This document shows positions 52,582 to 60,266 of a DNA stretch of 64,000 nt, one piece after another. The notes below the pieces were generated by a model that worked only from the letters and a program-made list of their open reading frames with translations, ran no database searches and was not told the origin of the DNA. A program made the position numbers and the translations under genes. Origin of the DNA: Nocardioides caldifontis (GTDB lineage: Bacteria; Actinomycetota; Actinomycetes; Propionibacteriales; Nocardioidaceae). The stretch's first letter is position 1. Each line of letters opens with the position of its first letter. The stretch spans positions 434,001 through 498,000 of the forward strand of contig NZ_VHIB01000008.1 in the NCBI RefSeq assembly GCF_008087345.1, read 5' to 3'.

Positions 52582-53922
52582 GTGCAGCACATCCTCGACG
52601 CGATCATGGCCGGCGACACCTCCCCCGAGGAGTTCGCCGGCCTCGAGCTGCCGGAGTCCTACCGGGCGGTGACCGTGCACAAGGACGAGGTCGACATGTT
52701 CGAGGGGGTCCCGAGCAAGGAGAAGGACCCGCGCAAGTCGCTCCACGTCGACGACGTTCCGGTCCCCGAGCTCGGTCCGGGCGAGGCGCTCGTGGCGGTG
52801 ATGGCGAGCGCGATCAATTACAACACCGTCTGGACCTCGATCTTCGAGCCGGTCTCCACCTTCGGCTTCCTGGAGCGCTACGGCCGGATCTCCCCGCTCG
52901 CGAAGCGCCACGACCTGCCCTACCACGTCGTCGGCTCCGACCTGGCCGGTGTGGTGCTCAAGACCGGCGTCGGCGTGCACAACTGGAAGCCGGGCGACCG
53001 GGTCGTCGCCCACTGCCTCAGCGTCGAGCTGGAGCACCCCGACGGCCACAACGACACGATGCTCGACCCCGAGCAGCGGATCTGGGGGTTCGAGACCAAC
53101 TTCGGCGGGCTCGCCGAGGTCGCCCTGGTCAAGGCCAACCAGCTGATGCCGAAGCCCGAGCACCTCACCTGGGAGGAGGCCGCCTCCCCCGGGCTGGTGA
53201 ACTCCACCGCCTATCGGCAGCTGGTCAGCGCCAACGGCGGCAACATGAAGCAGGGCGACAACGTCCTGATCTGGGGCGCCTCCGGCGGGCTCGGCGGCTT
53301 CGCCACCCAGTATGCCCTCAACGGCGGCGCCACCCCGATCTGCGTGGTCTCCAACGAGGAGAAGGCGCAGATCTGCCGGGCGATGGGCGCGGAGCTGATC
53401 ATCAACCGCTCCGAGGAGGGCTACAAGTTCTGGAACGACGAGGGCACCGAGCAGGACCCGAAGGAGTGGCGCCGCTTCGGCAAGCGGATCCGTGAGCTCA
53501 CCGGCGGCGAGGACATCGACATCGTCTTCGAGCACCCGGGCCGGGAGACCTTCGGCGCCAGCGTCTTCGTGACCCGCAAGGGCGGGGTGATCACCACCTG
53601 CGCCTCGACCAGCGGCTACATGCACGAGTACGACAACCGCTACCTGTGGATGAACCTCAAGCGGATCATCAGCTCGCACTTCGCCAACTACCGCGAGTCG
53701 TGGGAGGCCAACCGTCTGATCGCCAAGGGGATGATCCACCCCACGGTCTCGCGCACCTACCGGCTCGAGGAGACCGGCCAGGCCGCGCTCGACGTCCACC
53801 ACAACAAGCACCAGGGCAAGGTGGGCGTCCTCGCCCTCGCCCCCGAGGAGGGGCTCGGCGTCCTCGACGACGAGCTGCGCGCCCGGCACCTCGACAAGAT
53901 CAACCTCTTCCGGGGCCAGTGA
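52582..53922 (+). CDS. ccr: crotonyl-CoA carboxylase/reductase
   Basis: Ccr reductively carboxylates crotonyl-CoA to ethylmalonyl-CoA with NADPH and CO2, the defining step of the ethylmalonyl-CoA pathway. The 446-residue MDR-family protein has the family's CO2-site residues: N81 in ASAINYNTVW, F170 and E171 in WGFETNFGGL, and H366 in RIISSHFANY, corresponding to the set described for Kitasatospora Ccr (numbers agree closely). NADPH loop WGASGGLGGF. GTG at 52582. It may also supply ethylmalonyl-CoA for polyketides, but none are encoded nearby. Confidence 0.96.
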   Translation: MQHILDAIMAGDTSPEEFAGLELPESYRAVTVHKDEVDMFEGVPSKEKDPRKSLHVDDVPVPELGPGEALVAVMASAINYNTVWTSIFEPVSTFGFLERYGRISPLAKRHDLPYHVVGSDLAGVVLKTGVGVHNWKPGDRVVAHCLSVELEHPDGHNDTMLDPEQRIWGFETNFGGLAEVALVKANQLMPKPEHLTWEEAASPGLVNSTAYRQLVSANGGNMKQGDNVLIWGASGGLGGFATQYALNGGATPICVVSNEEKAQICRAMGAELIINRSEEGYKFWNDEGTEQDPKEWRRFGKRIRELTGGEDIDIVFEHPGRETFGASVFVTRKGGVITTCASTSGYMHEYDNRYLWMNLKRIISSHFANYRESWEANRLIAKGMIHPTVSRTYRLEETGQAALDVHHNKHQGKVGVLALAPEEGLGVLDDELRARHLDKINLFRGQ

Positions 53923-53958
53923 GACCCCTGTGACCAGGGCCGGCGGAGCCGGCCACGC

Positions 53959-54004
53959 GGCGGTGGACCAATCGTGAGACACGACGGGTCCACCGCCTGC
54001 TTTT
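53959..54004 (+). terminator. Rho-independent terminator after ccr
   Basis: GGCGGTGGACC (53959-53969) pairs perfectly with GGTCCACCGCC (53987-53997) around a 17-base loop, followed by TGCTTTT. It is 37 nt after the ccr stop. It is the clearest intrinsic terminator in the window. Confidence 0.8.
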
Positions 54005-54020
54005 CCCCGTGCATCGGTGA

Positions 54021-54040
54021 CACTAGGAGCCACTAGGAGC
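54021..54040 (+). repeat. exact 10-bp tandem duplication
   Basis: CACTAGGAGC is repeated without change, about 50 bp upstream of the DivIVA-like gene; it may alter the promoter or leader there. Confidence 0.8.
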
Positions 54041-54091
54041 ACAGCACGCCCGCTCCACCGAGGACACTGAGCAGATTCGAGGGACCCGCCG

Positions 54092-55201
54092 ATGACCGAG
54101 CGCTCCGGCCTTTCCATCTTCGACGACACCACCGCCACCGAGAGCACTCCGGTCGCCGCCCCGCCCAAGTCGGGCGGCCCGGCCTTCCCCGTCGCCCGCC
54201 GCGGCTACGACACCGCGAGCGTGGACCGCAAGCTCGCCGCGATGACCGCCGAGCGCAGCAAGCTGGCCACCAGCCTCGAGCAGGCGATGCAGCGCACCTC
54301 CGAGCTCGAGGCGGAGGTCGAGCGGCTCCGCGAGCTCACCGACGAGAACTACACCCCCAGCTACGCCCAGCTCGGCGGCCGGGCCAGCGAGCTGCTCCGC
54401 CTCGCCGAGGAGCAGGCCGACGAGGTCATCGCCTCCGCGCGCACCCGCGCGGACGAGATCGTCCGCGCCGCGAACGCCGAGGCCAGCGCCCTCAAGTCGC
54501 ACGCGGCACGGGACGCCGAGGACATGCGGATGGTCCAGCTCAAGGAGCTCGACGAGGCCCGCGCCACCGCGATGAGCGAGGTCGAGCGGATCCGCACCCT
54601 CGCCCGCTCGGAGGCCGACGACCTGCTCGGGTCGGCCCAGCGCGAGGCGTCGCAGCGCCGGCTGGTCGCGGAGCAGGAGGCCAACGCGCTGCTCACCTCC
54701 GCGCGCCGTGAGGCCGAGCAGACCCTCGCGGCCGCCGAGCGGCAGGTCCAGGAGATGCAGCGGACGCTGGCCGTCGAGAAGGAGCGGCTGACCCGCGAGG
54801 CCGCCGAGCACCACAGCAACGCCGTCGCCGAGACCAACGCCCTGGTCCAGGAGGCCGAGGCCCGTGCCGACGCCGCCGAGGAGCGGGCGCGCGAGGCGAT
54901 CGCCCTGGCCACCAGCCACCGGCAGCAGGCCGAGCAGGAGGCCGAGCGGGTCCTCACCCGGGCCCGTCGCGAGGCCGAGCAGGTCGTGGCGACCGCGCAG
55001 ACCCAGGCGGAGAACTTCGTGGCGGCCGGCCACGCGGAGGCCGAGCGGCAGCTCGCCGAGCTGATGGCCGAGGTCGACCGCTACACCAAGCGGCGCGACG
55101 CCGTCGTCGCCCAGCTCGGCGCCCTCCGCGACGTCGTGGCCGGGTTCGCCGACGCCCCGGAGCCGCAGGCCCAGAAGGGTCAGGAGGACGACGCCTCCTG
55201 A
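54092..55201 (+). CDS. DivIVA/FilP-type coiled-coil protein
   Basis: The 369-residue protein has a low-complexity N-terminus, a DivIVA-like lipid-binding motif at about 33-50 (FPVARRGYDTASVDRKLAAM), and then an almost uninterrupted Ala/Glu/Arg-rich coiled coil (residues 50-345). Actinobacterial proteins of this type (DivIVA, Scy, FilP) organise polar growth or cytoskeleton at the membrane. The exact subgroup is uncertain; it is shorter than Scy. A terminator separates it from ccr. Confidence 0.78.
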   Translation: MTERSGLSIFDDTTATESTPVAAPPKSGGPAFPVARRGYDTASVDRKLAAMTAERSKLATSLEQAMQRTSELEAEVERLRELTDENYTPSYAQLGGRASELLRLAEEQADEVIASARTRADEIVRAANAEASALKSHAARDAEDMRMVQLKELDEARATAMSEVERIRTLARSEADDLLGSAQREASQRRLVAEQEANALLTSARREAEQTLAAAERQVQEMQRTLAVEKERLTREAAEHHSNAVAETNALVQEAEARADAAEERAREAIALATSHRQQAEQEAERVLTRARREAEQVVATAQTQAENFVAAGHAEAERQLAELMAEVDRYTKRRDAVVAQLGALRDVVAGFADAPEPQAQKGQEDDAS

Positions 55202-55208
55202 CCTCCGG

Positions 55209-55988
55209 TCAGCGCGGCTGGTCCTTGAAGACCGCCGTGGTGCGGTCGGCGTAGGCGCTCGGGTCGGCGGTCTCCATCGGTCCCTCCCACTCGGTCGGGA
55301 GCGGAACGGAGGCCGCCGGGTTGAGCGCCGCGACCACCTCGTCGAGCACCCGCTCGGCGTCGCCGACCCAGAGGTGCTTCGCACCGTCCACCGCGACCAG
55401 CTCGGCCTGCGGCACCACCGAGAACCGCTCCTTCGCCTCCGGCGGCTGCAGGTAGTCGTCGTGCTCCGGCACGACCACCTTCAGCGGCTTGCCGGACTCC
55501 GCCCACTGCTCCAGGTGGCGCTCCTCGCTGAACCGCAGCGGCGGGCTGAGCAGCACCGCGCCGACCACCGCGGGGTCGTTGCCGTACATCAGCGCGAGGT
55601 CGGTGCCGAACGACCAGCCGACCAGCCAGATCGACGGCAGGTCGTGGAACTCCGCGTACTCCACGGCCGCCGCGACGTCGTACCGCTCTCCCACGGCGCG
55701 GTCGAACGACCCCTGGCTGGTCCCCTGGACGCTGCTGGTCCCGCGGGTGTTGAACCGCAGGACGGCGAGGTCGGCGAGCGCCGGGAGCCGGTAGGACGCC
55801 TTCCGGAAGACCTGGCTGTCCATCATCCCGCCGTGGGTCGGCAGCGGGTGCAGGCAGACCATCGTCGCCACCGGGTCCGACTCGGGCGGCAGCGCGAGCT
55901 CGCCGACGAGCTCGAGCCCGTCGGCGGTGTGCAGCGTGATCGGCTCACGCCGGGCGGGCAGGATCGAGTTGCCGCGGATCTTCGACAT
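55209..55988 (-). CDS. alpha/beta hydrolase
   Basis: The 259-residue protein has VCLHPLPTHGG (oxyanion side), nucleophile S126 in VGWSFGTDLA, acid in VVPEHDDYLQP and the catalytic His in VDGAKHLWVG. It fits the OsmC/YfbB-free group of serine hydrolases close to COG2945 (alpha/beta superfamily of unknown substrate). ATG at 55988 was chosen; the upstream extension overlaps the GH114 gene in another frame. It follows the GH114 gene by 22 nt on the same strand. Confidence 0.85.
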   Translation of the reverse strand: MSKIRGNSILPARREPITLHTADGLELVGELALPPESDPVATMVCLHPLPTHGGMMDSQVFRKASYRLPALADLAVLRFNTRGTSSVQGTSQGSFDRAVGERYDVAAAVEYAEFHDLPSIWLVGWSFGTDLALMYGNDPAVVGAVLLSPPLRFSEERHLEQWAESGKPLKVVVPEHDDYLQPPEAKERFSVVPQAELVAVDGAKHLWVGDAERVLDEVVAALNPAASVPLPTEWEGPMETADPSAYADRTTAVFKDQPR

Positions 55989-56010
55989 GCGTCCATCCTC
56001 CCCCGACGGG

Positions 56011-56802
56011 TCAGCACCAGTCGCGGACGCCCTTCGGGGACAGCGCCCGGTCCCGGCGTACGACGGACAACGACCCCCACTCCGCGCAGGCCACCCGGAA
56101 GTCACGCCGGCGGTACTCGACGACCAGCACCTGGTCGCCGTACACCCGGGTGTAGCCGCCGCACTCCCGGTAGCGGGCGCACTCCTCGGCGAGCGCGAAG
56201 TCGAAGCCGATCCGGCGCCCGGCCTTCCCGAGCTCGACCCAGTTCTTCTGGCCGACCGCGAGCCCGGCCTCGTGGGCGCGGGCGACGAGCAGCCGGGCGT
56301 AGGCCTTGGCGTGCGCCGGGCGCAGGAGCCCGCGGCTGCGGCCGAACGAGTCGAGGTTGTCCAGGTCGACACCCTGGAAGCCGGCGGCTGCGCAGCCGTC
56401 GAGCCACCGGCCGACGATGCGGGTGAGCCGCTTGCGCTTCGCGGCGGTGCGGATGTCGAGCAGCCACTCGCCCCAGTCGGTGTCGACCACCGGCTTCCCG
56501 GCCTTCTTCAGCACCAGCCGCCACCGGGCGGCCGACTGCTTCCAGAAGCGACGCTCGTCCGGCTGGGTCTGGAACCCGTTGACGTAGCAGATGTTGTACT
56601 TCCCGGGCAGCGGCGCGGCCTCGCGGTCCCGGGCCACGACGCCGACGTGGTCGGCCACCGCGGCCGGGCCGCCGAGCTGGTAGTCCCAGTCGGCGTCAGC
56701 CGGGGGTGGGGCCGGCGCGGCCGACGCCGCGGGCGCCAGGATCAGCGCAAGGGTCGTGGCGAGCAGCAGGGTGGCCAGCGGGGTCCCGAGACGGTGCAGC
56801 AC
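56011..56802 (-). CDS. secreted GH114-family glycosidase (endo alpha-1,4-polygalactosaminidase type)
   Basis: The 263-residue product has a Sec signal peptide (VLHRLGTPLATLLLATTLAL, cleaved near ASA/APAP) and a TIM barrel with DWDYQLGGPA, YNICYVNGFQTQPDERRFW, and the acidic motif GFQGVDLDNLDSF at the end of a strand, where the GH114 catalytic aspartates are expected. The family cleaves galactosaminoglycan polysaccharides of capsules or biofilms. GTG at 56802 overlaps the WYL regulator's tail by 107 nt in another frame and has GACAAT ending 6 nt upstream. Confidence 0.82.
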   Translation of the reverse strand: MLHRLGTPLATLLLATTLALILAPAASAAPAPPPADADWDYQLGGPAAVADHVGVVARDREAAPLPGKYNICYVNGFQTQPDERRFWKQSAARWRLVLKKAGKPVVDTDWGEWLLDIRTAAKRKRLTRIVGRWLDGCAAAGFQGVDLDNLDSFGRSRGLLRPAHAKAYARLLVARAHEAGLAVGQKNWVELGKAGRRIGFDFALAEECARYRECGGYTRVYGDQVLVVEYRRRDFRVACAEWGSLSVVRRDRALSPKGVRDWC

Positions 56803-57760
56803 CCCCGGATTGTCTCGCGGACCGGGCGAGCCTGTCCGCGAGTTCGGCGACCGCGGTGGCCAGCGCCGGCGGCTCGAGGACCTCGAACGTCGCACCGACC
56901 CAGCCCAGCTGCACGGCCAGGGCGTCGGCCCGTTCGGCCCCGGTCTCGAGCAGGCAGCTGTCGTCGTCGACCGGCGTGACCGTCGCGGCGGCGGCCGGCA
57001 CCACCGCGCGCACCCGCTCCGCCGGCGCGTGCACCCGCACCCGCGCCCGGACCGGGTAGGCGGAGGTCGAGACCGCGCGCTGCACGTGGCCCGCGGGGTC
57101 CGGGTGGTGCCGTGCGCGGAACCGCCACGTCGTCGTCGCGACGTCGGCCATCCGGTCCAGGCGGAAGACCCGCCAGTCGTTGCGGTCCACGTCCCAGGCG
57201 AGGAGGTACCACCGCCGCCCGGTGGCCACCAGCCGCTCCGGCTCGACCGTGCGGCTGGTCGGGGCGGCGCCGGGAGCGGCGTACTCGAAGCGCACCCGGA
57301 CCGAGTCGCGGCAGGCTCGGGCGAGCCGCTGGAGCACCTCGCCGTCGATCTCGACCGCCGCCCCGGGCAGCAGCTCGGTCGCGTCCTGGATCGCCCGGAC
57401 CTCCGCCCGCAACCGTGGCGGCATCACCTGGTCGAGCTTGGCGAGGGTCCGGAGGGCGGCCTCGCTCGCGCCCGCGACCGTGCCGCCGGCGGCGAGGCGG
57501 AGCGACACCGCGACGGCCACCGCCTCCTCGTCGTCCAGGAGGAGCGGCGGCAGGGCACGGCCCGCGCCGAGCTGGTAGCCGCCGCCCGCTCCCTGGGTCG
57601 CGTTCACCGGGTAGCCGAGCGCCCGGAGCCGCTCGACGTCGCGGCGCACCGATCGGGTGGTGACCCCGAGCCGCTCGGCGAGCTCAGGGCCGGTCCACAC
57701 CGCGCGGGCCTGCAACAGGGTCAGCAGCCGGAGCACCCGCTCCGTCGTCGACTCGGTCAT
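56696..57760 (-). CDS. WYL-domain transcriptional regulator (YafY type)
   Basis: The 354-residue protein has an N-terminal HTH_11 domain (VLRLLTLLQARAVWTGPELAERLGVTTRSVRRDVERLRALG) and a WYL domain (about 140-240; RLVATGRRWYLLAWDVDRNDWRVFRLDRM), then a WCX-like domain ending ELADRLARS. The last ~37 residues (QSGGAAPSRDPAGH and on) are Pro/Gly/Ala-rich, atypical, and run through the start of the GH114 gene. WYL proteins sense a ligand, often nucleic acid or a metabolite, and control a neighbouring gene; the divergent DinB gene is a common partner. Confidence 0.88.
   Translation of the reverse strand: MTESTTERVLRLLTLLQARAVWTGPELAERLGVTTRSVRRDVERLRALGYPVNATQGAGGGYQLGAGRALPPLLLDDEEAVAVAVSLRLAAGGTVAGASEAALRTLAKLDQVMPPRLRAEVRAIQDATELLPGAAVEIDGEVLQRLARACRDSVRVRFEYAAPGAAPTSRTVEPERLVATGRRWYLLAWDVDRNDWRVFRLDRMADVATTTWRFRARHHPDPAGHVQRAVSTSAYPVRARVRVHAPAERVRAVVPAAAATVTPVDDDSCLLETGAERADALAVQLGWVGATFEVLEPPALATAVAELADRLARSARQSGGAAPSRDPAGHPAARHDPCADPGARGVGRAGPTPG
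56809..56814 (-). promoter_or_regulatory. leaderless-type -10 element of the GH114 gene
   Basis: GACAAT on the minus strand ends 6 nt before GTG at 56802, inside the WYL coding sequence. Confidence 0.35.
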
Positions 57761-57766
57761 GGGGAG

Positions 57767-57815
57767 ATCATCGCCGACCTAGCGGACCGATCCTGTCCTC
57801 TTCCACCACCAGCAT
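57767..57815. promoter_or_regulatory. divergent leaderless-type promoters (WYL regulator / DinB gene)
   Basis: GATGAT on the minus strand (57767-57772) ends 6 nt before the WYL ATG; CAGCAT on the plus strand (57810-57815) ends 7 nt before ATG at 57823. The 62-bp gap is where the regulator would bind. Confidence 0.35.
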
Positions 57816-57822
57816 GGTCGTC

Positions 57823-58389
57823 ATGCAGACGACATGGAACGACCGGCTCCTCGAGCAGGTCGAGTGGCACTGGACCCACCAGCTGCGCCCCCGGTTCGAG
57901 GGGCTCGACGACGAGGAGTACTTCTGGGAGCCCGTGCCGGGGTGGAACGTCCGCCCCCGCGGCACCGGGACCGCCCCCGTGCAGGCCGGTTCGGGCGAGT
58001 TCACCATCGACTTCGCCTTCCCGCCGCCCGAGCCGGAGCCGTTCACCACGATCGCGTGGCGGCTGGGCCACGTGATCGTGGGCGTGCTCGGCGTGCGGAA
58101 CGCCGCGCACTTCGGCGGACCGCCGGTCGACTACCCCAGCCACGCCTACGCGGGGACCGCGGCGGAGGCGCTCGCCCAGCTCGACGACCAGTACTCCGCC
58201 TGGACGGCCGGCGTGCGGTCGCTCGGCGACGAGGGGCTCGCGCGGCCCTGCGGCCCGAGCGAGGGTGACTACGCGGAGTGGCCGATGGCCGCGCTCGTGC
58301 TGCACATCAACCGCGAGCTGCTCCACCACGGCGCCGAGATCGCGCTGCTCCGCGACCTCTACCTCCACACCCGCGGCAGGACCCTCTGA
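57823..58389 (+). CDS. DinB-family protein
   Basis: The 188-residue protein starts MQTTWNDRLLEQVEWHWTHQ and has the family histidines: H in RLGHVIVGVLGVRNAAHF and the C-terminal VLHINRELLHHGAEIALLRDLY. It is divergent from the WYL regulator, a frequent arrangement. ATG at 57823 was preferred over 57814 because of the leaderless spacing. It could be mycothiol-dependent (inference). Confidence 0.88.
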   Translation: MQTTWNDRLLEQVEWHWTHQLRPRFEGLDDEEYFWEPVPGWNVRPRGTGTAPVQAGSGEFTIDFAFPPPEPEPFTTIAWRLGHVIVGVLGVRNAAHFGGPPVDYPSHAYAGTAAEALAQLDDQYSAWTAGVRSLGDEGLARPCGPSEGDYAEWPMAALVLHINRELLHHGAEIALLRDLYLHTRGRTL

Positions 58390-58401
58390 CCCCGGCCCGG
58401 C

Positions 58402-58638
58402 TCAGCTGGCGGAGAGCGTCCCCTCGTCGGTGAGGTAGACGAGGCCGTCGGCGACGGCGAGGGCCAGCGCCCGGTCGAACCGGTTCGCCTCCCAGTACGC
58501 CGCGCCCAGGACCTCGGCGAGGCGCTCCTTGGTGAGCGGACCGTTGGCCTCGAGGGCCCGCACGATCTGGCCCATCTCGTGGAACACCTGGCGGTCGCGG
58601 GGCCCTTCGGTGCTGGCCTTGGGCGGGGGCATCGGCAT
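58402..58638 (-). CDS. small winged-helix-like protein (78 aa)
   Basis: The 78-residue product is largely a predicted three-helix winged-helix unit (RQVFHEMGQIVRALEANGPLTKERLAEVLGAAYWEANRFDRALALAVADGLVYLTDEGTL) after a Pro-rich N-terminus. It lies 17 nt after the MFS gene stop, with AGGAGG 8 nt before its ATG, so it is probably co-transcribed with the transporter. It may be a small DNA-binding regulator, but no family assignment is certain. Confidence 0.7.
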   Translation of the reverse strand: MPMPPPKASTEGPRDRQVFHEMGQIVRALEANGPLTKERLAEVLGAAYWEANRFDRALALAVADGLVYLTDEGTLSAS

Positions 58639-58655
58639 GGTCGTGACCCTCCTGG

Positions 58656-60152
58656 TCAGACGGGTTCCGGGGTGCGCTGGTGGTCCTGGCCGGGGCCTCC
58701 GGCCGGCGGCGCGTCGTCCTCGGCGGTCAGCGGCTGGGCGATCGACTCCAGCGACTTGCCCTCCGCCTTCACGCCGAGGAAGGCCTCGACGATCCCACCG
58801 GCCACCATCAGCGCGGCACCGATGAAGTAGCCGATCGCGATGCCGGTGATGTCGCCGCTGCCCGACGCGTCGTCGATCAGCTTGCCGAAGAGCAGCGGCC
58901 CGGAGATACCGCCCGCTGCGGTGCCGATCGCGTAGAAGAACGCGATGCAGAGCGCGCGGGTCTCCATCGGGAAGACCTCGCTCGCGGTGAGGTACGCCGC
59001 GCTCGCGCCCGCGGAGGCGAAGAAGAAGATGATCGCGCCCATCAGCGTCAGGGTCGTCGCGTTCACGTCGCCGAGGAAGAGCCCCGTCCCGGCGAGCAGC
59101 AGCCCCGAGAAGATGTAGGTGAACGAGATCATCCGGACCCGGCCGATCGTGTCGAACAGGTGGCTCAGGGTCAGCGCGCCGGCGAAGTTGCTGGCGGCGA
59201 AGATCGCGAGGTACCACCCGGTCTGCTCGACGTCGAGGAAGGTCGTGAGGGTGTCGCCGTACGTGAAGAAGAAGGCGTTGTAGAGGAACGCCTGGCCGAC
59301 GAAGAGCGAGAAGCAGAGGATCGTCCGCTTCGGGTACATCGTGAAGACGGTCTTCGCGATCAGGGTCAGCGGGATCGTCTTGCGCTGCCGGATGGTGATC
59401 TTGTCGCTGACCGGGCGCAGCTCCTTGCCGCTCTCCTCTCGGACCGTGCGCTCGATGTCGCGCACGATCGCCTCGCCCTCGTCCTCGCGGCCGTGGATGA
59501 AGAGCCAGCGCGGGCTCTCCGGCACGTTCTTGCGGACGATGAGGATGCCGACGGCCAGGATTGCGCCGAGGCCGAAGGCGATCCGCCAGCCCCAGGCCTG
59601 GTCGACGACGGTGGGGTCGAGCAGCGGGATGGTGAGCAGCGAGCCGAGCGCGGCGCCGACCCAGAACGAGCCGTTGATCGCGACGTCGACGCGGCCGCGG
59701 TACTTCGCGGGGATCAGCTCGTCGATCGCGGAGTTGATCGCGGCGTACTCACCGCCGATGCCGGTGCCGGTCAGGAAGCGGCAGACGAAGTACCACGTCG
59801 GGTTCATCGAGAACGCGGTGAGCACGGTGGCGACGGTGTAGACCGCGAGCGTGAGGAGGAACAGCTTCTTGCGGCCGAAGCGGTCGGTGAGCTGGCCGAA
59901 GAACAGCGCACCGAGGCACGCCCCTGCGACGTACGCGGCGCCGGCGAAGCCCACGTCGAAGCTGCTCAGCGCGAGGCCGGTCTCCTCCTCCTGGAGCGCC
60001 GCCGACATCGAGCCGACGATGGTGACCTCGAGCCCGTCGAGGATCCACACCGTGCCCAGCCCGATGACCACCAGCCAGTGCCAGCGTGCCCAGGGCAACC
60101 GGTCCATCCGCGCCGGGATGTCAGTCGTGATCCGGCCCGTCTCCACGGACAT
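58656..60152 (-). CDS. MFS transporter (sugar-porter/aromatic-acid type)
   Basis: The 498-residue protein has 12 hydrophobic segments and MFS motif A twice (GQLTDRFGRKKLF and HLFDTIGRVRM), with the sugar-porter-like PESPRWL after helix 6. RFLTGTGIGGEYAAINSAIDELIPAKYRGRVDV is typical of the SP and AAHS subfamilies. An acid or sugar substrate is likely, but it cannot be named. The start ATG at 60152 has GGAAGGA about 7 nt upstream. A TTGACG (minus strand) at about 60200 may be its -35. Confidence 0.88.
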   Translation of the reverse strand: MSVETGRITTDIPARMDRLPWARWHWLVVIGLGTVWILDGLEVTIVGSMSAALQEEETGLALSSFDVGFAGAAYVAGACLGALFFGQLTDRFGRKKLFLLTLAVYTVATVLTAFSMNPTWYFVCRFLTGTGIGGEYAAINSAIDELIPAKYRGRVDVAINGSFWVGAALGSLLTIPLLDPTVVDQAWGWRIAFGLGAILAVGILIVRKNVPESPRWLFIHGREDEGEAIVRDIERTVREESGKELRPVSDKITIRQRKTIPLTLIAKTVFTMYPKRTILCFSLFVGQAFLYNAFFFTYGDTLTTFLDVEQTGWYLAIFAASNFAGALTLSHLFDTIGRVRMISFTYIFSGLLLAGTGLFLGDVNATTLTLMGAIIFFFASAGASAAYLTASEVFPMETRALCIAFFYAIGTAAGGISGPLLFGKLIDDASGSGDITGIAIGYFIGAALMVAGGIVEAFLGVKAEGKSLESIAQPLTAEDDAPPAGGPGQDHQRTPEPV

Positions 60153-60266
60153 GACGTCGTCCTTCCGCGTCGGACGCCGCCCCTGCCCGGTGCAGTGGGC
60201 GCTACGGCCGACAGGATTCCGTCAACCGTTATGCCCGCCGGACAAGAAATCCAACCGCCGGTCAGG

